Notes under the pieces: model-generated
Seen by the model: the letters and a program-made list of their open reading frames with translations, nothing else
Databases searched by the model: none
Told to the model about the DNA's origin: nothing
Shown here: in pieces, positions 10,654 to 22,442 of the stretch
Layout: each line of letters opens with the position of its first letter
How positions within the stretch are numbered: position 1 is the stretch's first letter
From: Zasmidium citrigriseum
Taxonomy: Eukaryota > Ascomycota > Dothideomycetes > Mycosphaerellales > Mycosphaerellaceae
Length of the DNA stretch: 64,000 nt
Direction: 5' to 3'
NCBI GenBank assembly: GCA_002786025.1
Contig: NHNW01000018.1
Location: 186,001-250,000 of the forward strand
Made by a program: the position numbers and the translations under genes

Positions 10654-12296
10654 GGCGAAGAGAGGGGGAGGCGGAGAAGAAGTAGTCAGTCGGACTCGCA
10701 GGCGTTGGGCGTTGGGAGGCCCGGCAGAGAGATCTGAGATTGTGTGCGTGTGCGTGTGCTGCACGGGCCAGAAAGAGAGGGAGTTTCTTTGCTGGCTGAC
10801 GCGAGGGTGATACGGCCGGCGGGCACGGGCGAGTCAACCCGCCACGCGCCCCTGTTCAAAGTAAAGTGCTCAATCAATTAGATCGAATTGATGCTCGAAT
10901 TGGTTAAGCAGTGCGTCTGGCGGTCGGGGTGCTTCCACGTGTAGGCGTGGGATGGGCAGCAGTCGTCAATCCATCCGTAATTGTAATTTTTGGGCGGCAG
11001 CCTGCAGATGCGCGGCAGCCACCGGCGATAGCGTGCGCTGATACCTCGATACCTGCAGCCCTTCTGATTCCTATTCTCGTTGTCTCCGCCGACCACACCT
11101 CGCTGTGCCCTGACGCCGTCTCCCCTTGGAGCAGTTCTTGCCATTACTATTGGATCCTCCCGAACGCCACGCACTGATACTTCTATCTGTACATCCTCGG
11201 CCGTCCCGGCGAACGATGCCAGGTTCTTACACAGCAAGGAACACCGCTGTGCGTGGATCCACCGCGAGAGCTTCCAGAAAATTTCCATGCAGCTCGGCAG
11301 CTGGCGAGACTTTGGCCAGCGGACGCCAACGGCCACACAACACCACCACGCCGCCCACAGCGAGTGGGGTGACTTCGGGTGCGGCGGACGACAACACGTC
11401 GAATGAATGAGCATCAGCATATGCGCATCAGCAAGAGCAGCATTGAATGATGTGCTGGCTGAGCTTCGCCGGTTGGGACAGCTCTGAGTCTCTGGCAGGC
11501 CGTCTGCGAACGTTTCCACCCAGCTAGAGCCCCAACACATGCAGCACGCCAGCCACTCACCGATGCGTGCCTGGCATCTGACTGAGCCCCGACACGCAAT
11601 GCGGACGGATGATCCAGTCGTGATCGGGAGGCCAGTCGTACAGTCGTGCCATCTGGTGGAGCCGATGCCAGCGAAAGACAACTCTCGAACACCACTACGA
11701 TGCACAAGATATCATTCCGTACTCGCCTCGGTCTTTGTTCGACTGTTTCAGCATTGGCATCTATCCGCTCGAGCAGTCACAAGAAGATTTTGACAGATCA
11801 TGAGCGATCCGCTGCTACGGACGACCTTGATGATCGCTGCGATTCGTGGAGTCTTTGCTGCTGTGCAACCCCCACAGTTCACAGCATCGCGGGGAGACGC
11901 TGTGGCTTCTTTGTTCTGCACTCTCGCAGGTTGCACAATCACATTGGTGACCAACTTCATGTCTTGAACATGTCACAATCACAGGGATACTTTATTGTAC
12001 ATTCGATACGACTTGCAGGACACACGACCCGCTCCAATGGATCGTTTCATTCCACACCTCCTCCGCCAAAGGACGAACATCTGACCTTTGGATTCAAACG
12101 AAGCACGCTCAAATCCAGTAGATGGCAGACCGCTTTGTATACCCTCCTTTTTCTGCCCAGACTGGAAGAATAGCTCTCTCCACGAGAACAAGCGACTCTG
12201 AGCTATTAGAGGGCTTGTCACACTCTTAATCCTTCTCGAAAAAGTTGGGGATTATTCGAGGCATCTGTCACTTGAACCGGAGCACTGAGGGTAGAC
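10654..12296. other. intergenic, no supported gene
   Basis: About 1.6 kb. Long ORFs exist (for example 10878-11705 on the minus strand), but their translation is rich in Cys, Arg, Ser and Trp without any domain-like pattern and shows no splice continuation. I see no RNA gene, repeat or terminator that I can support. Confidence 0.5.
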
Positions 12297-13439
12297 TTAT
12301 CTCGAGAGCTCAACGCCTCCCTGCCAGACCCGGCTGATGCTCCGTGTAGCTCGAATGTCTTTGGTCGGATCCTCCCTCAACAACACCAAATCGGCTCGTT
12401 TACCCTCTTCAACCACGCCTCGATCTCCCAAACCAAAGTACTTTGCTGGGAGAAAAGTCGCCGCCTGGAGAGCCTCCACATTCGATAACCCAGCCGCCAC
12501 CAGCAATTCCAGCTCTCGATGCAGCGACTCGCCATGAGGAACATCAAAGACCGAAGCAGGCTCCTCGTGACAATCCGTTCCAGCGAGAATAGGTACGCCG
12601 GCATGATACAGCGTAGCGATGGAGTGCTCTGCATTCGTATACGTCTGCTTGCCTTCTCCCTTCCTGTGGTTCTTGACAATGGCGTGCAGAGTTTTCGGCT
12701 TCAGAAACATTGGAGCCACCGCACTGACTGGAAGTCTCTTGGTCGTCTCCTTCATCATGCAGAGCGTTGGAACAGCAATCGTGCCATTCTCCCGCATCCG
12801 CTCGGCCATGCTCGTATCGACGGGCTTGTCGAGCGTGAGGTGAGTTACGACGTCCACTCCTGCTTCCAAGGCCATGTTGAAAGGAGCATACGACGCCGCA
12901 TGAGCGACGACTTTCTTCCCATTCTTATGCGCTTCAGCCACGACGGCATTCATAGTCTCCTGGTCCGGACCAGGAACATCCGCAATGATCTTGATATAAT
13001 CCGATCCCTCAACAATCCTCTTCTGCACCCAAGCCGCTGCCTCTTCAGGCTTAACATATAACGACTCTGGAGGCAGAGGCAGGACACAGCTATGCACACT
13101 ACCTGCTTTGGAAAGAGGAACGCCGGCGGTCTTGACTTCGGGTAGACCGGTGAAGCTTCGCATTTTGGAGATTTTCTCGGCTGGATACATGGCCATGTCT
13201 AGGACGGTTGTTACGCCATGCTGTAAGAGGTTTTGAAGATGTCGCTTTTCTTGGACGTGGACGTGCGCGTCGATCAGGCCGGAGATGAGGACGCCGCCTT
13301 TGGCATCGATGGCCGAGTCTGGGTTTGAGGCATCGCTGCCGATGATGCTGCCGTCGATTACGACTGATGTGGCTTCTGTGAGGCCGCTGCCGTCAAAAAC
13401 GCGGACGTTGTTGATGACTGTCTTCTTTGGTCTTGCCAT
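12297..13439 (-). CDS. metal-dependent amidohydrolase (imidazolonepropionase/prolidase-like)
   Basis: Single exon, 380 residues from the ATG at 13439; upstream in-frame codons add only a leader-like stretch. It has the full amidohydrolase order: N-terminal beta-sandwich with VLISGLIDAHVHV (HxH metal ligands), a lysine in SDYIKIIADVPG that could be the carboxylated bridging residue, His in KKVVAHAA, His in DVVTHLTLD and Asp in ILAGTDCHEEP. The C-terminal VEEGKRADLVLL is also characteristic. The substrate cannot be told; relatives hydrolyse cyclic amides or X-Pro dipeptides. The absence of a signal peptide implies a cytosolic enzyme. Confidence 0.85.
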   Translation of the reverse strand: MARPKKTVINNVRVFDGSGLTEATSVVIDGSIIGSDASNPDSAIDAKGGVLISGLIDAHVHVQEKRHLQNLLQHGVTTVLDMAMYPAEKISKMRSFTGLPEVKTAGVPLSKAGSVHSCVLPLPPESLYVKPEEAAAWVQKRIVEGSDYIKIIADVPGPDQETMNAVVAEAHKNGKKVVAHAASYAPFNMALEAGVDVVTHLTLDKPVDTSMAERMRENGTIAVPTLCMMKETTKRLPVSAVAPMFLKPKTLHAIVKNHRKGEGKQTYTNAEHSIATLYHAGVPILAGTDCHEEPASVFDVPHGESLHRELELLVAAGLSNVEALQAATFLPAKYFGLGDRGVVEEGKRADLVLLREDPTKDIRATRSISRVWQGGVELSR

Positions 13440-14179
13440 GATTGTCGACTTAGTATTGTAGCTGTTTGCAGTCCTCAAGGTAAGGAAGACCACGTTCTCA
13501 TATATTTCATATTCAACTTCCATCTTCCAATTCTGCGACTGTCGTCATTTGGGGCTTAGATCCAAAATGCGACGTTTCCATGGATTCAGATATGGCGTTC
13601 CTGCTGATCTGCGGTCGGAAGAGGCAAGCTTTCCGGCTGCTGCTGGATGTTTCGAGCCGTGGGAACGAGGAGGATGCGAACGACTTTCGTATATCGCATA
13701 CTTCTCAAGTCAGAGCGACTCAAACAATTTCGCCCTCTGAGCTCATCTGCTATCGCCACCTTGAGTCTATCTGCTTTTTGGAGGTAAGTGGCAAGCATAC
13801 CCTCGGTGGTCCGGTCAAAGTGGAAGATGCCTGCACGAGCGGTCTCCAACTTTCTCGGGAAGGGGCTGAGGGTGCAACAAGCCCTCTGATAGCTTAGAGT
13901 TGCGTGCTCTCGTAGAGAGAGAATCTTCCAGTTTGAGCGGAAAGAGGAGGGGACATTCACGCCTGGTCAGCCTGCATACCACATGAGCTTTTGCAACATA
14001 TTGCAGTCCGAACGCTTCGAAGTAAAAGAGCTGGAGCAGAAGTCGTGGATTGATGCGGTAATTATAACCACTTTCAACACATACCCACCCCTGCCACGTT
14101 TGCCCGACTCCACGCTCAATCCACCATCGCTCATCCCAAGCCCTCCACCATCTCCCCTCCAACACCCCCCACCCTCCCT

Positions 14180-14900
14180 CTAAATCATAGCAGGCTGCGG
14201 CTCCCCCGGCTTAGCATCATAAGCAATCCTCCCACTCGGCAAAAAGAAAAACGCCACACCCCTCCCCCCACGACTCCTAGGATAATGATGCGTCCCGGGC
14301 CCCGGACTCGTCCACCCCGCCCCTCTCCAATTCTCCCCCACAGGCAAGCCCTCAAGTTCAAACGTCGGGTCTATGGGGACCACGCAGTTGATCTCGCCGT
14401 ACGGGTGTTTGTGGTATTGCCCGCTGTAGGGTTCCAGGCTGTCGAAGTAGACGGCGGTGAGGGACATCCAGAGGTTGGAGGGGGAGGGGAGCATGATCTG
14501 AGATGAGTGTTAGTGAGTGGGAAGGCGTTTATGGGGGTTTGGGGGAGGGAAGGGAGGGGTGGTCGTACTTTGCCACGACGGTACTTTGGGCCGTCGAGTT
14601 CGCCTGTTGCTACCCAGCCTTCGGATAGGCCTTGTTTGATTAGACGGCAGAAGTCTTCGTAGTATTCGTTGCCGGGGCCGTAGTCGCGGTTGAGGCGGAT
14701 TTCGAGGTCTTTGCCGGGGGTGCTACAGAGATCATGTGTCAGAGATAAGTGCGTAGTAGGGTATAGAGAGTGTTGTACAAGTTCTGAACTTCTTTCAAGA
14801 ACTCCAACGATCTTTGAGCGAGCTTCTGAGCCGTTGGGTGTGTCTCAAGCTCGACGCCGTCGGGAGAGCCATCGTGGCCTGCGGGTGCGGTCGAGGACAT
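14180..14900 (-). CDS. DUF4863-type protein (p-hydroxylaminobenzoate lyase-like)
   Basis: Three exons: 14779-14900, 14569-14722 and 14180-14497, with introns of 56 and 71 nt; phases fit and give 197 residues. The central part (LEIRLNRDYGPGNEYYEDF, then GWVATGELDGPKYRRGKI) and the C-terminal cupin-like part (YHKHPYGEINCVVPID, HHYPRSRGGRGVAFFFLP) resemble the family that includes bacterial p-hydroxylaminobenzoate lyases. I recall this family as DUF4863, which is recognition from memory and not a search result. The His-rich HKHPYGE may bind metal. The role in a fungus is unknown; detoxification of aromatic nitrogen compounds is a guess. Confidence 0.6.
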
Positions 14901-15433
14901 ATCAGCAAGAGTGACGATATCCAGTGTAGCAAAGATCTAATATCAAGTAGACTCCAAATGCAATCCGAGGTCTCCGCCACTCTTATACCGCCCTGGGAAT
15001 CTCACCTTTATCACACTCCCCACAGTGCCTCAGACCGTTGACGTATTCCGGATGTTCGCCCATCTCGACTTGGAGAGTCTTGTTTCTCGATTTCGTAAGT
15101 GTATGAGTAGAGCAGGACCGGTATGGTGAGTGAGGGGTAAGCCAATTGGAGCTGGGTTAGCTGAGCTGCTGACTGAGCCGAAGGCCGGACGAGGGTTGCT
15201 GGACCTTTTTGTATCTTGTTGGCAGCAGTAGATTTGCCGGTTATCGTTAGGGCTTGAAAAATTTGGATTAAGGGCTTTGGTGGTTGAATTGAGAACGTAT
15301 ACCGAAGTTGGATTTCTGGGGGCGATGTGAGACGGGAGAAGTGTTCGGCTTCTGGGGAGGTGCGGATGAAGGTCTCGGCATTGGATGTCGATCTGACATG
15401 GTATCAGTGTTCAAAGCCAAGAAGACCGGTGCC
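14901..15433. other. intergenic, nothing recognised
   Basis: About 530 bases between the convergent 3' end of the metallo-beta-lactamase gene and the 5' end of the DUF4863 gene, both on the minus strand. No ORF with protein-like composition was found. Confidence 0.4.
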
Positions 15434-16588
15434 TCAACCCGGAAAGTCGCAGCTGGAAAATCCATCTTTGAAGACGTCAGTCCCCTCGAAGAACTTCCTC
15501 GCATCATCCATCAGCCTCGCCGGCGCCTGGAGCGACACACCGGATTTACCATCCTTCTCTCTCCAGGTATAGTAAGCCTCTCCTCGTCGATACTCTTTCT
15601 TTATCACAGGCACCTTACCAGTCAGTGCATCCCACCAGAATTGTCCAACAGTGTCGATGAAAGACTCTGCATCTGCAGAGTGTGTTTGATGGCCAGCACC
15701 GAGCTTGACTCTGCGAGGAACTGTACACCATTTCTCCTCGCCTTCTTGCTCGGCTTTGGCGGCTGCTCTGGCATTCTCGCCTCGAACAAGGTATTGCACT
15801 TTGTGCATTGCGAACACCCACTCAAGAAGACTGGCGTCGGCTGGCATTTGGATCGCCATACCATCGGGTCCTTCCTCGTAGATGCTATCGCCGACGTAGA
15901 CATGCATCTCGTCGTGATCGTACCAGGCTATTTGGTCTTGCGTGTGGCCAGGTGTGTGGATGATGGTGATTCCAAGATCGACCTTTTCCTTCCTGACAGA
16001 CTTATCATCCGGATGATCGATGGGATACTGCAGCTTCTCCCAAGCTTGAGCCCAATGCGTGACCTGGTAGTACGGAGCCACCTTATCAACGTATTTGAAT
16101 AAGCCGTGACTGTCCAGGTCGGATTCGATGAAGTCCCTGCCGGCTGCAGAAGCTATGATCTCGGTGGTGCCGCCTTCGAGAAACTGAGAGATCCCGCCGA
16201 TGTGGTCGTAGTGGCAATGAGTGCAGATGATGTAGTACTGGAGACGGCCTTTTGGATTCAGAGGTGACTTTTCGTTGCACTTGACAGGGTAGTTCTCCAG
16301 GTAGTCTCTAAGGCGAGTGAAGTCGGCTGTGAAGACACATTAGCCATGATGGACGCATACAGGTGTCAACTGCTTACCATGCTTGCACTTTGCGCTTGGT
16401 TCATCACATCCAGTATCCGTCAAGACAACAATCGGCGCTCTGGGATGAAGCTTCACGTAGATGAACGGATGCTCTTCAAAGGCGTCATCTTCGCAGACCG
16501 TGAAAGTCGTGGCGTTGACCCGTATCGTGGTAAATGAAGATGTTGGCGGTTTCTTCTCCAGCTCCGTTCTATCGTTGCCATCTGCCAT
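15434..16588 (-). CDS. metallo-beta-lactamase-fold hydrolase
   Basis: Two exons (16378-16588 and 15434-16326) separated by a 51-nt intron (gtaagc...acag), phase consistent; 367 residues. The zinc motif THCHYDHIGG (HxHxDH), then His in IIHTPGHTQDQ, Asp in YVGDSIYEEG and a late His in KLGAGHQTHS provide the complete ligand set of the MBL fold. The N-terminus lacks a signal peptide. Candidate activities include glyoxalase II-like or lactonase-type hydrolysis; the sequence does not decide. The intron interrupts just before the RDYLENYP segment preceding the zinc motif. Confidence 0.85.
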
Positions 16589-17245
16589 TCTTTTATGGTC
16601 TTCCCGAGCTGGGAGCTCTAGGCTTTCTTCTGGGTGAACGCAGTGCAATGAGTCCGGTTTCCTCCACACGACAGTCTTTCAAGGCGGCATGGCGTATACG
16701 AGAACAAACAGTGCGTTGCTGGGCATGGCGGAATGGACTTGGATGTCCAGAGATGACGAATCGATGGCTTGTGTTGGTGCTGGCTGGACGAAAGGATGCG
16801 GAAGGTTTGAGGAGATGGCAGGGGATGTGCGAGGCGGCGATTGGCCGTGGAAGGCGCTGCGCTAACAGATGACCGTCTTGGCTGCTGTTTGACCGTTCGT
16901 TGCACGACAGCAAAACGGGGCTACCTCATCGTCATTGGCCGGATAAGATCTCACGCTAATAGATTGTCAAAATTTATGGATTTCTGTGAAAGCTCGAGCC
17001 TCTCCAGCGAACAAGCAGCCCTCAGCACAGATCATTGGCTGTCTCGGAGAAAGAGCTAGTGGAAGTCACTCTTGGCGGCTGCAGAGTGAAAGCTGGTCAC
17101 ATGAGATCCGCCTTCTTTTCCTTTTCTCTCCTTCTCTCTGCGTTTCAACCTGTCATCGGACCGTCACACAGCTCGATGACCGCCAGTGCACTCCGAGGGA
17201 CTATGTTCGACAACTGCCGTGTGTACCAATATCAGGAAGTCCGAC
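16589..17245. other. intergenic, no supported gene
   Basis: Promoter side of the MBL-fold gene and 3' side of the next membrane-protein gene. Short ORFs only, none with recognisable features. Confidence 0.4.
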
Positions 17246-18129
17246 TTAAATCGCCGCCGCCAGCATCGCCTGCTGCAGCTTCCACTCGATCGAGACCCAA
17301 GATGCAAAGTAGCAGCCCGCGCTGAACAGCAGCGAAATGGAGAAGCAAATCGCGGTCTTGGTCTCAGCACCCCAGACATTCGCCTCGCGAGCTGCTGTGT
17401 AGACGGCAATTGCCAGACCAACCACCACGAACACGAGACTATTTCCGAGCAGTATTGTCGGTATCTGCCAGGAAGTATGGACCCAGAATCCGATGTCGCC
17501 ACCACTCGATCCAGACGAAGACGTCCCTAGCAGCACCTGCCGAACGATCTCGGTACTCCTGGGATGGATACTGACTCGATTCAGTGCGATGGATTGCTGG
17601 CAAGCTATTCCGAGGCCGACGAGCGAGTGCAGAAGACCACATAGCATCGCTACTTTACATGTCCATGCTGGAACAGGGAACCACTGCCAGGATAGGAGCG
17701 CCGCCACAAGTGAGGCCACCAGTGCGCTCTGGACGACGTTAGCTTCATACGAGCAACGGAATATGACCTACCGTACTGCAATCATGATGCTTGCCAACTC
17801 AGCTTGCTTCGCCCCTATGAAGCGCAGCAGCATCGCTTCTTGTTCATCTTTCGTGGCTGTCTGGAGCGGCGCAGCAAGGCCTTGCGAGATGCTCGACGGA
17901 GAGAATCCCACAATTATCGCCTCTCGTCCCAGCGAGACGCACTTCAAACGGTCATCACTCTGTTCAAGAAGCCCGAGTGAGATTTCAGACTTACATCAAG
18001 AGCGAGCGCTTTTGTGCGACTGGATGCCGCCCTGGCAACGTCTCGCAATACTTCCATGTCTTGTGGGATACCATCTATTGAACTCTGCGTTTTCTTGCGA
18101 CCCGAGTCTGGATTCCGCGCTGCTCGGCG
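17246..18129 (-). CDS. fungal membrane protein of unknown function (5' end unresolved)
   Basis: Three consecutive phase-0 exons can be read: 17995-18129, 17777-17941 and 17246-17728, with introns of 53 and 48 nt. The first two encode a hydrophilic part with a helical AMLLRFIGAKQAELASIMIA segment leading straight into the membrane part. The last exon has about four hydrophobic helices (SALVASLVAALLSW, CGLLHSLVGLGIAC, ILLGNSLVFVVVGLAIAV and ICFSISLLFSAGCYFASW). The arrangement resembles a common uncharacterised fungal family with a helical stretch followed by four membrane spans. An upstream exon between about 18140 and 18420 is likely, but its donor is uncertain, so the N-terminus is missing here. 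Confidence 0.55.
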
Positions 18130-18625
18130 CTGTTTGACAACATCGATCCGAGCAAAGAAGGACTTTCAGTCATGTCAAGTGGGCTCCACCGATGACGCTC
18201 AATGTTGTGTAACCACGGTCATGCTGGTATTGGCAGAGCGAAGCGAGCAGCTGAAGAGACAGCACCACACCCTCCACCTAAGCGATGTCACTTCTGTCGA
18301 AGGCCGGCCTCGCTTCACAGTAAGGCTACGAGCTGATGAGTTGTTCGAGCTTTGGCCTCCAATAAGATAGGTGATTGATGCCGCCACTGCCTCGTCCATT
18401 GCAGCTTTCGCACATCGAGCAGGCAACACCAACATCTTACAAGCAGAAGTTGACATGTGATCCAACCTCCAACAAGCCACAGGCGCCTGCAGCGTTAACG
18501 CAACTAGTGTCTTCGGATGCCGCTGCTCTGGAAGACTTAAATATCGCGGCTCCTTTGCCGATACTCGTACAAGTTCGACTCATCACTCACTCGCCTCGGC
18601 TTCCCCTAGTAACACCACCATTATC

Positions 18626-20046
18626 ATGGCAGAACGACACATCTGGATCTTCGCTACCCCAGCTGGTGTTGGAGGCGTCCATCCCGGAAACAGTTCAGGC
18701 TATTCAGCCCGGTTCCAGATATTTGGCGCTCAATTTCATCACTGGGGCATTTTTGTAGCCGACGATGCCGGCGATCCCAGCCAGCAAAAGGTCGAGAAGC
18801 AATCTTTCATGAGCAGAATCTCTGGCAATAATAGCAGAGCGAGCGAACGCATTCACGCTGTGCAAGGCACTTTCTTCGAATTGACGAGGCCTCGTGACCG
18901 AGATATTGGTATCATCACTCGGACAAGGGCTGTTCGAGAGCGTGAGGAGAAGGACAATGCCAAGTGGATCACATTCGCTGATACCGGCTGCACGACGCCG
19001 AGGAGCGATGATGAGATTTCGAGAATTGGTACGGCGCTGTTCATTAAGGAATGGATAAGTCACACTGACAAGACAGCGCAGGCGAGCACATTTGCCGCGA
19101 ACGGATGAGTAGCGACTACAAGCTGTTCGGCAAGAACTGTCAAGACTGGACAAATCTTCTGGGCAACGCCATTTCAGTCGAGCCTTGGATCCAACAGCGA
19201 ACCTTGGAAGACATCGCCAGTCGTCTGCGCACGTCAAAAGACAATGTGAATTTGTCTGGCCACTCATCTGACGCTGGACCACGAGTACCATTCGGCACAT
19301 CTAGGGTCGAGGCAGATCCCAGCACTTCCAGCTCACCTCCTCCGAACCAGGCCTCGCGATCTGGCACCTGGTCTATGAATCGACAAGACTGGCAAGCGCA
19401 AACACTCTCTCGTGCAAATGTGCCCAGCTATGCCACCGCCGAGTCTCTAGCCGTCCCACCAAAGAACCCCACGCTCGAGATGGCCGACCCATCAGGTTTC
19501 AAAGTTGTCGTCTACTCATACAATGGAGAGCACAGACAAGCGGTCAAGAACCTCGCCGACTCGCTTCTCATTAAACCTGCGTTCTCCTTCCGCAGCTCCT
19601 ACGTACCCGTCGCATTCTCCAAGCGTCAGTTCAAAGACTCCTGCCTTGTACATCTGGGAGGGAAGAATGCTGAGCTGGCCGTCAACGTCGACTTCAGCAG
19701 TCTCAAAGAAGGCCAGCGCCGTCCTGCGACTCTCGACAGCGTGCTATGGCATATCGTGGACTACTACAAGCAGATTCGCACACAACCCGCTGGGTACGAC
19801 ATCTCGTACGGCTGGATCGCCGAGCAGCGCGGCCGTATGGGAGATGTCTGGTTCTTGTTGCTCCGCTTCCGGGAAGAGACGACTGAAGTCAAGAGTGTTG
19901 GAAAGACGAAACCGGACGAGCATTGGAGGTTTGCCCCGGAGAGTTCGAAGCCGGCGCAGAAGGTTGATACTTTTGATTATTGGGCCAGCTTCAATGCGTT
20001 GGATGAGGATATGAAGGAGATCATGGCACGCAAAGGACGAGAGTAA
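18626..20046 (+). CDS. LRAT/NlpC-P60-like (permuted papain fold) candidate protein
   Basis: Two exons (18626-19028 and 19082-20046) with a 53-nt intron; 455 residues. The N-terminal domain has FGAQFHHWGIFVAD followed, after a charged linker, by YKLFGKNCQDWTNLL. An HWG histidine then an NC cysteine in this order is the signature of the LRAT-like/NlpC-P60 cysteine hydrolases, which act on lipids or peptides. I call this by motif only. Residues about 190-270 are Ser/Pro-rich linker. The C-terminal roughly 200 residues (from about GFKVVVYSYNGEHRQAVKNL) form a separate alpha/beta region that I do not recognise. No signal peptide, so probably intracellular. Confidence 0.6.
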
Positions 20047-20471
20047 AGGTTAGTCGAAGAACCTGAAAAGATCAGATCCTCCTAAGCATCACATGCGTGC
20101 TGTCCTAGTAGTAAGTGTGCCAGTTCTCACTTTCGGCGGCCAAAGTGAAAGACAAAAGACCGCCTTCCTTCACATGCAGGTCCTGCTCTACTAATCGTCG
20201 CCTTAGATCTCTAGAGTGAAGAGTCCCGGACCTTCTCACTTTCACATGGTGACATCACATGCAGCGTTTGTCGTCGTCGCTTACAAGTCCAAATTTCTGG
20301 ATTCGTCCTCTCCCCTCGCATACACCTCGACCGCACCCTCAAATTCGACTTGTACACTAGCACCTCGCGCATCGCGCCATACCTCTTCAACAAAGCCTTC
20401 GTCACCAAAAATTGGTATAGAATACCCTTCTCCAACAGTGTATACCAGACTGACACGATGCAGCAGCCAAA
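20047..20471. other. intergenic region
   Basis: About 425 bases. Contains repeated short words around ctcactttc/cacatgcag on both strands but no gene. Likely holds the promoter of the coiled-coil gene at 20472. Confidence 0.35.
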
Positions 20472-20885
20472 ATGAACACGGCGAGCGAGTCCGCCGAGAT
20501 CACCGCCCTCAAGACCGAGCTGGCCAACACTAAGGCCGAACTGCAGCAAGTGAAAGCCGACAGAGACTACTACGCCTATCACATGGGCCGCAAGGAGGGA
20601 GTTATCGTCAGACAGACCGGACTCAAGGGCGACGCATATGACACTCTTCACTACCTGCACGATCACATGGTGGACACGCACCGGGACAAGATGGAGAACA
20701 AGGAAGTGAGGGAGACGAACCGCTACTTGTGGAGGGACAATCACGAGATGAGTGAGGAGAATATCGACTTGCGGGAGAAATTGGCGAAGGAGACGGAGAG
20801 ACGCATGGCGGCAGAGGCCGCACTCAGTACCAAGAAGGACGGCGACGTGGAGATGAAGGATGAGGGCGTCGAATTCACGAAGTAA
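20472..20885 (+). CDS. small acidic coiled-coil protein, unknown
   Basis: 137 residues, single exon, starting at the first ATG. Residues about 8-35 and 85-120 show heptad-like Leu/Ala/Glu/Lys patterning (ALKTELANTKAELQQVKADR; ENIDLREKLAKETERRMAAE), so it is probably a coiled coil. The tail KKDGDVEMKDEGVEFTK is acidic. The composition is protein-like and codon third positions are G/C-biased, which supports a real gene. No family recognised. Confidence 0.65.
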   Translation: MNTASESAEITALKTELANTKAELQQVKADRDYYAYHMGRKEGVIVRQTGLKGDAYDTLHYLHDHMVDTHRDKMENKEVRETNRYLWRDNHEMSEENIDLREKLAKETERRMAAEAALSTKKDGDVEMKDEGVEFTK

Positions 20886-20955
20886 GGGAGCTTTCACATG
20901 CAAAGCGAGGTCTGGCGCGTGAATGTTTAGCCGCACATGAAGTAAGGGCAGATGA

Positions 20956-21060
20956 TGGATCACGTGCAGGGATCGATTGAATCATCAAGAGAATTTGTGG
21001 AGTGCAGCTGCACCTTCCTCTCACACTGTTCCGCCATCATTTCAAGCAAAGAGCACCGAG
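20956..21060. repeat. dispersed repeat copy 1 (about 105 bp), partner at 22443
   Basis: The segment starting tcacgtgcagggatcgat shares a collinear series of words with 22443-22556: atcacgtg, agaatttg, ggag, tgcacctt, ccatca and caagcaa-gagc. It is a direct repeat, imperfect, on either side of the SnoaL-like gene. Confidence 0.5.
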
Positions 21061-21456
21061 ATCCATATCAGCATTTTTGATTACGCGAGCTTCTACCCTC
21101 ACCGCTGAACTGATCTTAGGGTTGGAAAGTAAGGCCAAAACACGACGAATGCACAATCTCACCAACTACATATTTGGCCTCAGCCATTGGAGCGGCCTTC
21201 GGTGCGCTGCACATAAAGTGTTTCTTCCGAGATAGTACTCACCACTCAGCGATCTCGGCTGAATCAAGACCGACGACTGACTAATAGACAAAGAAAAGTC
21301 ACAGGGCGATTGGACAAAGAAATTACGCCTCCCGGACGACGGAGCGCGTTCTTTGTTGTCTCGTACGTCGGCTGCCTTGCTGATGAAATCTCAACCGCCA
21401 ACAAGCACTCTCAACCTTCACCCGCGAAGAAACACATCAGTCTCCGGGCTCCCATC

Positions 21457-21984
21457 ATGGCCTCAACACTGAATACCAACCACCTCACCACCCACGAAGC
21501 AATCTGCGACGCCCTCATCCGCATGGCCCAAGGCATCGACGACAACGACCCAACCCTCATGGCCTCCGCCTTCACAGCCGACGCCGTCCAAGACATGACG
21601 GCCTTCTCCTACCTCTCCCCAATTTTCGGCACTACGTCAACCTGCGAAGCCATAGTCTCCATGGCCTGGGCCACAGTCTGCAAGATGGACACCACGCACA
21701 TGCTTTCCAACTTCCGCACGCAGGTCTCCGAGGATGGGAAGTCCGGGCATGTGACTTGCAATGCACTTGCGCAGCATTGGAGACCGGGACAGGGGAAAGG
21801 GAATGCAGATGGGGAATTCATGTTGTTTGGGAATCGGTATGATGGGGAGGTGATTTTTGACGGGGAGCTTTGGAAGTTGAGGAAGTTTGTCATTAGGCCG
21901 ATTTGGAGTCAGGGCGACTTTGGGGTTTTTGATCAGGAGAGTTGGGAGAAGTTTGGTGAGGGCAGCTTGAACAAAGAGGTTTAA
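21457..21984 (+). CDS. SnoaL-like (NTF2-fold) protein
   Basis: 175 residues from the ATG at 21457; an upstream in-frame ORF extension (from 21310) looks like untranslated leader. The pattern of N-terminal helices (THEAICDALIRMAQGIDDND), the FTADAVQDMT strand, the mid-protein THMLSNFRTQV and the late FGNRYDGEVIFDGELWKLRK strand pair fits the SnoaL-like fold used by dehydratases, cyclases and unannotated fungal enzymes. No catalytic residue can be assigned. Single domain, no signal peptide. Confidence 0.7.
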   Translation: MASTLNTNHLTTHEAICDALIRMAQGIDDNDPTLMASAFTADAVQDMTAFSYLSPIFGTTSTCEAIVSMAWATVCKMDTTHMLSNFRTQVSEDGKSGHVTCNALAQHWRPGQGKGNADGEFMLFGNRYDGEVIFDGELWKLRKFVIRPIWSQGDFGVFDQESWEKFGEGSLNKEV

Positions 21985-22148
21985 TGAAAGTCTTTTGGTG
22001 TTGAGCCAGAAGATCTCAGGCTGGTATCGATGGTAGCGATGGTTGAAGTTGTCTGCAGCTTGCGTCTCTGCTACAGGAAGGATCGGTCGCAACGAACTTC
22101 CAGTCTCAGACTTCGTCGGTGATCTTCGAGCAAGAAGAGCATTACGCT

Positions 22149-22400
22149 GCCACCGTTCAGACTTGTAGAGTGTCAACGCCATCTCGCTGGTTCGGAGAAT
22201 GCATCGATCGAAGTCTTCCAATAAACAGCGCTTTCTGGTCAGCAAACTGATCAGTGTGAGAGGCTGCTCGCTGAACCAGGAGTCGTCTGTCTATCTCGAG
22301 CGACTGAAGCGTTCCAATGCCACTGCTCAGGCCTGTAGACCATCAATAGTACCTCGTTGATCTGGAGAACATTCGGACCGCAGTCCCTCGTTAGTGATAA
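22149..22400. repeat. degenerate duplicated segment, period about 167 bp
   Basis: The stretch from ctgccaccgttcagactt (about 22149) and that from tgccactgctcaggcct (about 22317) share a collinear set of words through the ...ggagaa...cat motif. Similarity is partial (my eye estimate is around two thirds), so the call is tentative. No coding signal. Confidence 0.35.
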
Positions 22401-22442
22401 GTGAGCCGGTTAAAAGTTTACCCAAGATAAGATGAGAAACGT

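Noticed and set aside
9808..10737. 309-codon plus-strand ORF
   Set aside because: Antisense to the two-exon APRT gene, whose motifs and splice site are convincing; composition of the plus frame is not protein-like.
10878..11705. 275-codon minus-strand ORF
   Set aside because: Rich in Cys, Trp, Arg and Ser with no domain pattern; typical of a chance frame in GC-rich DNA.
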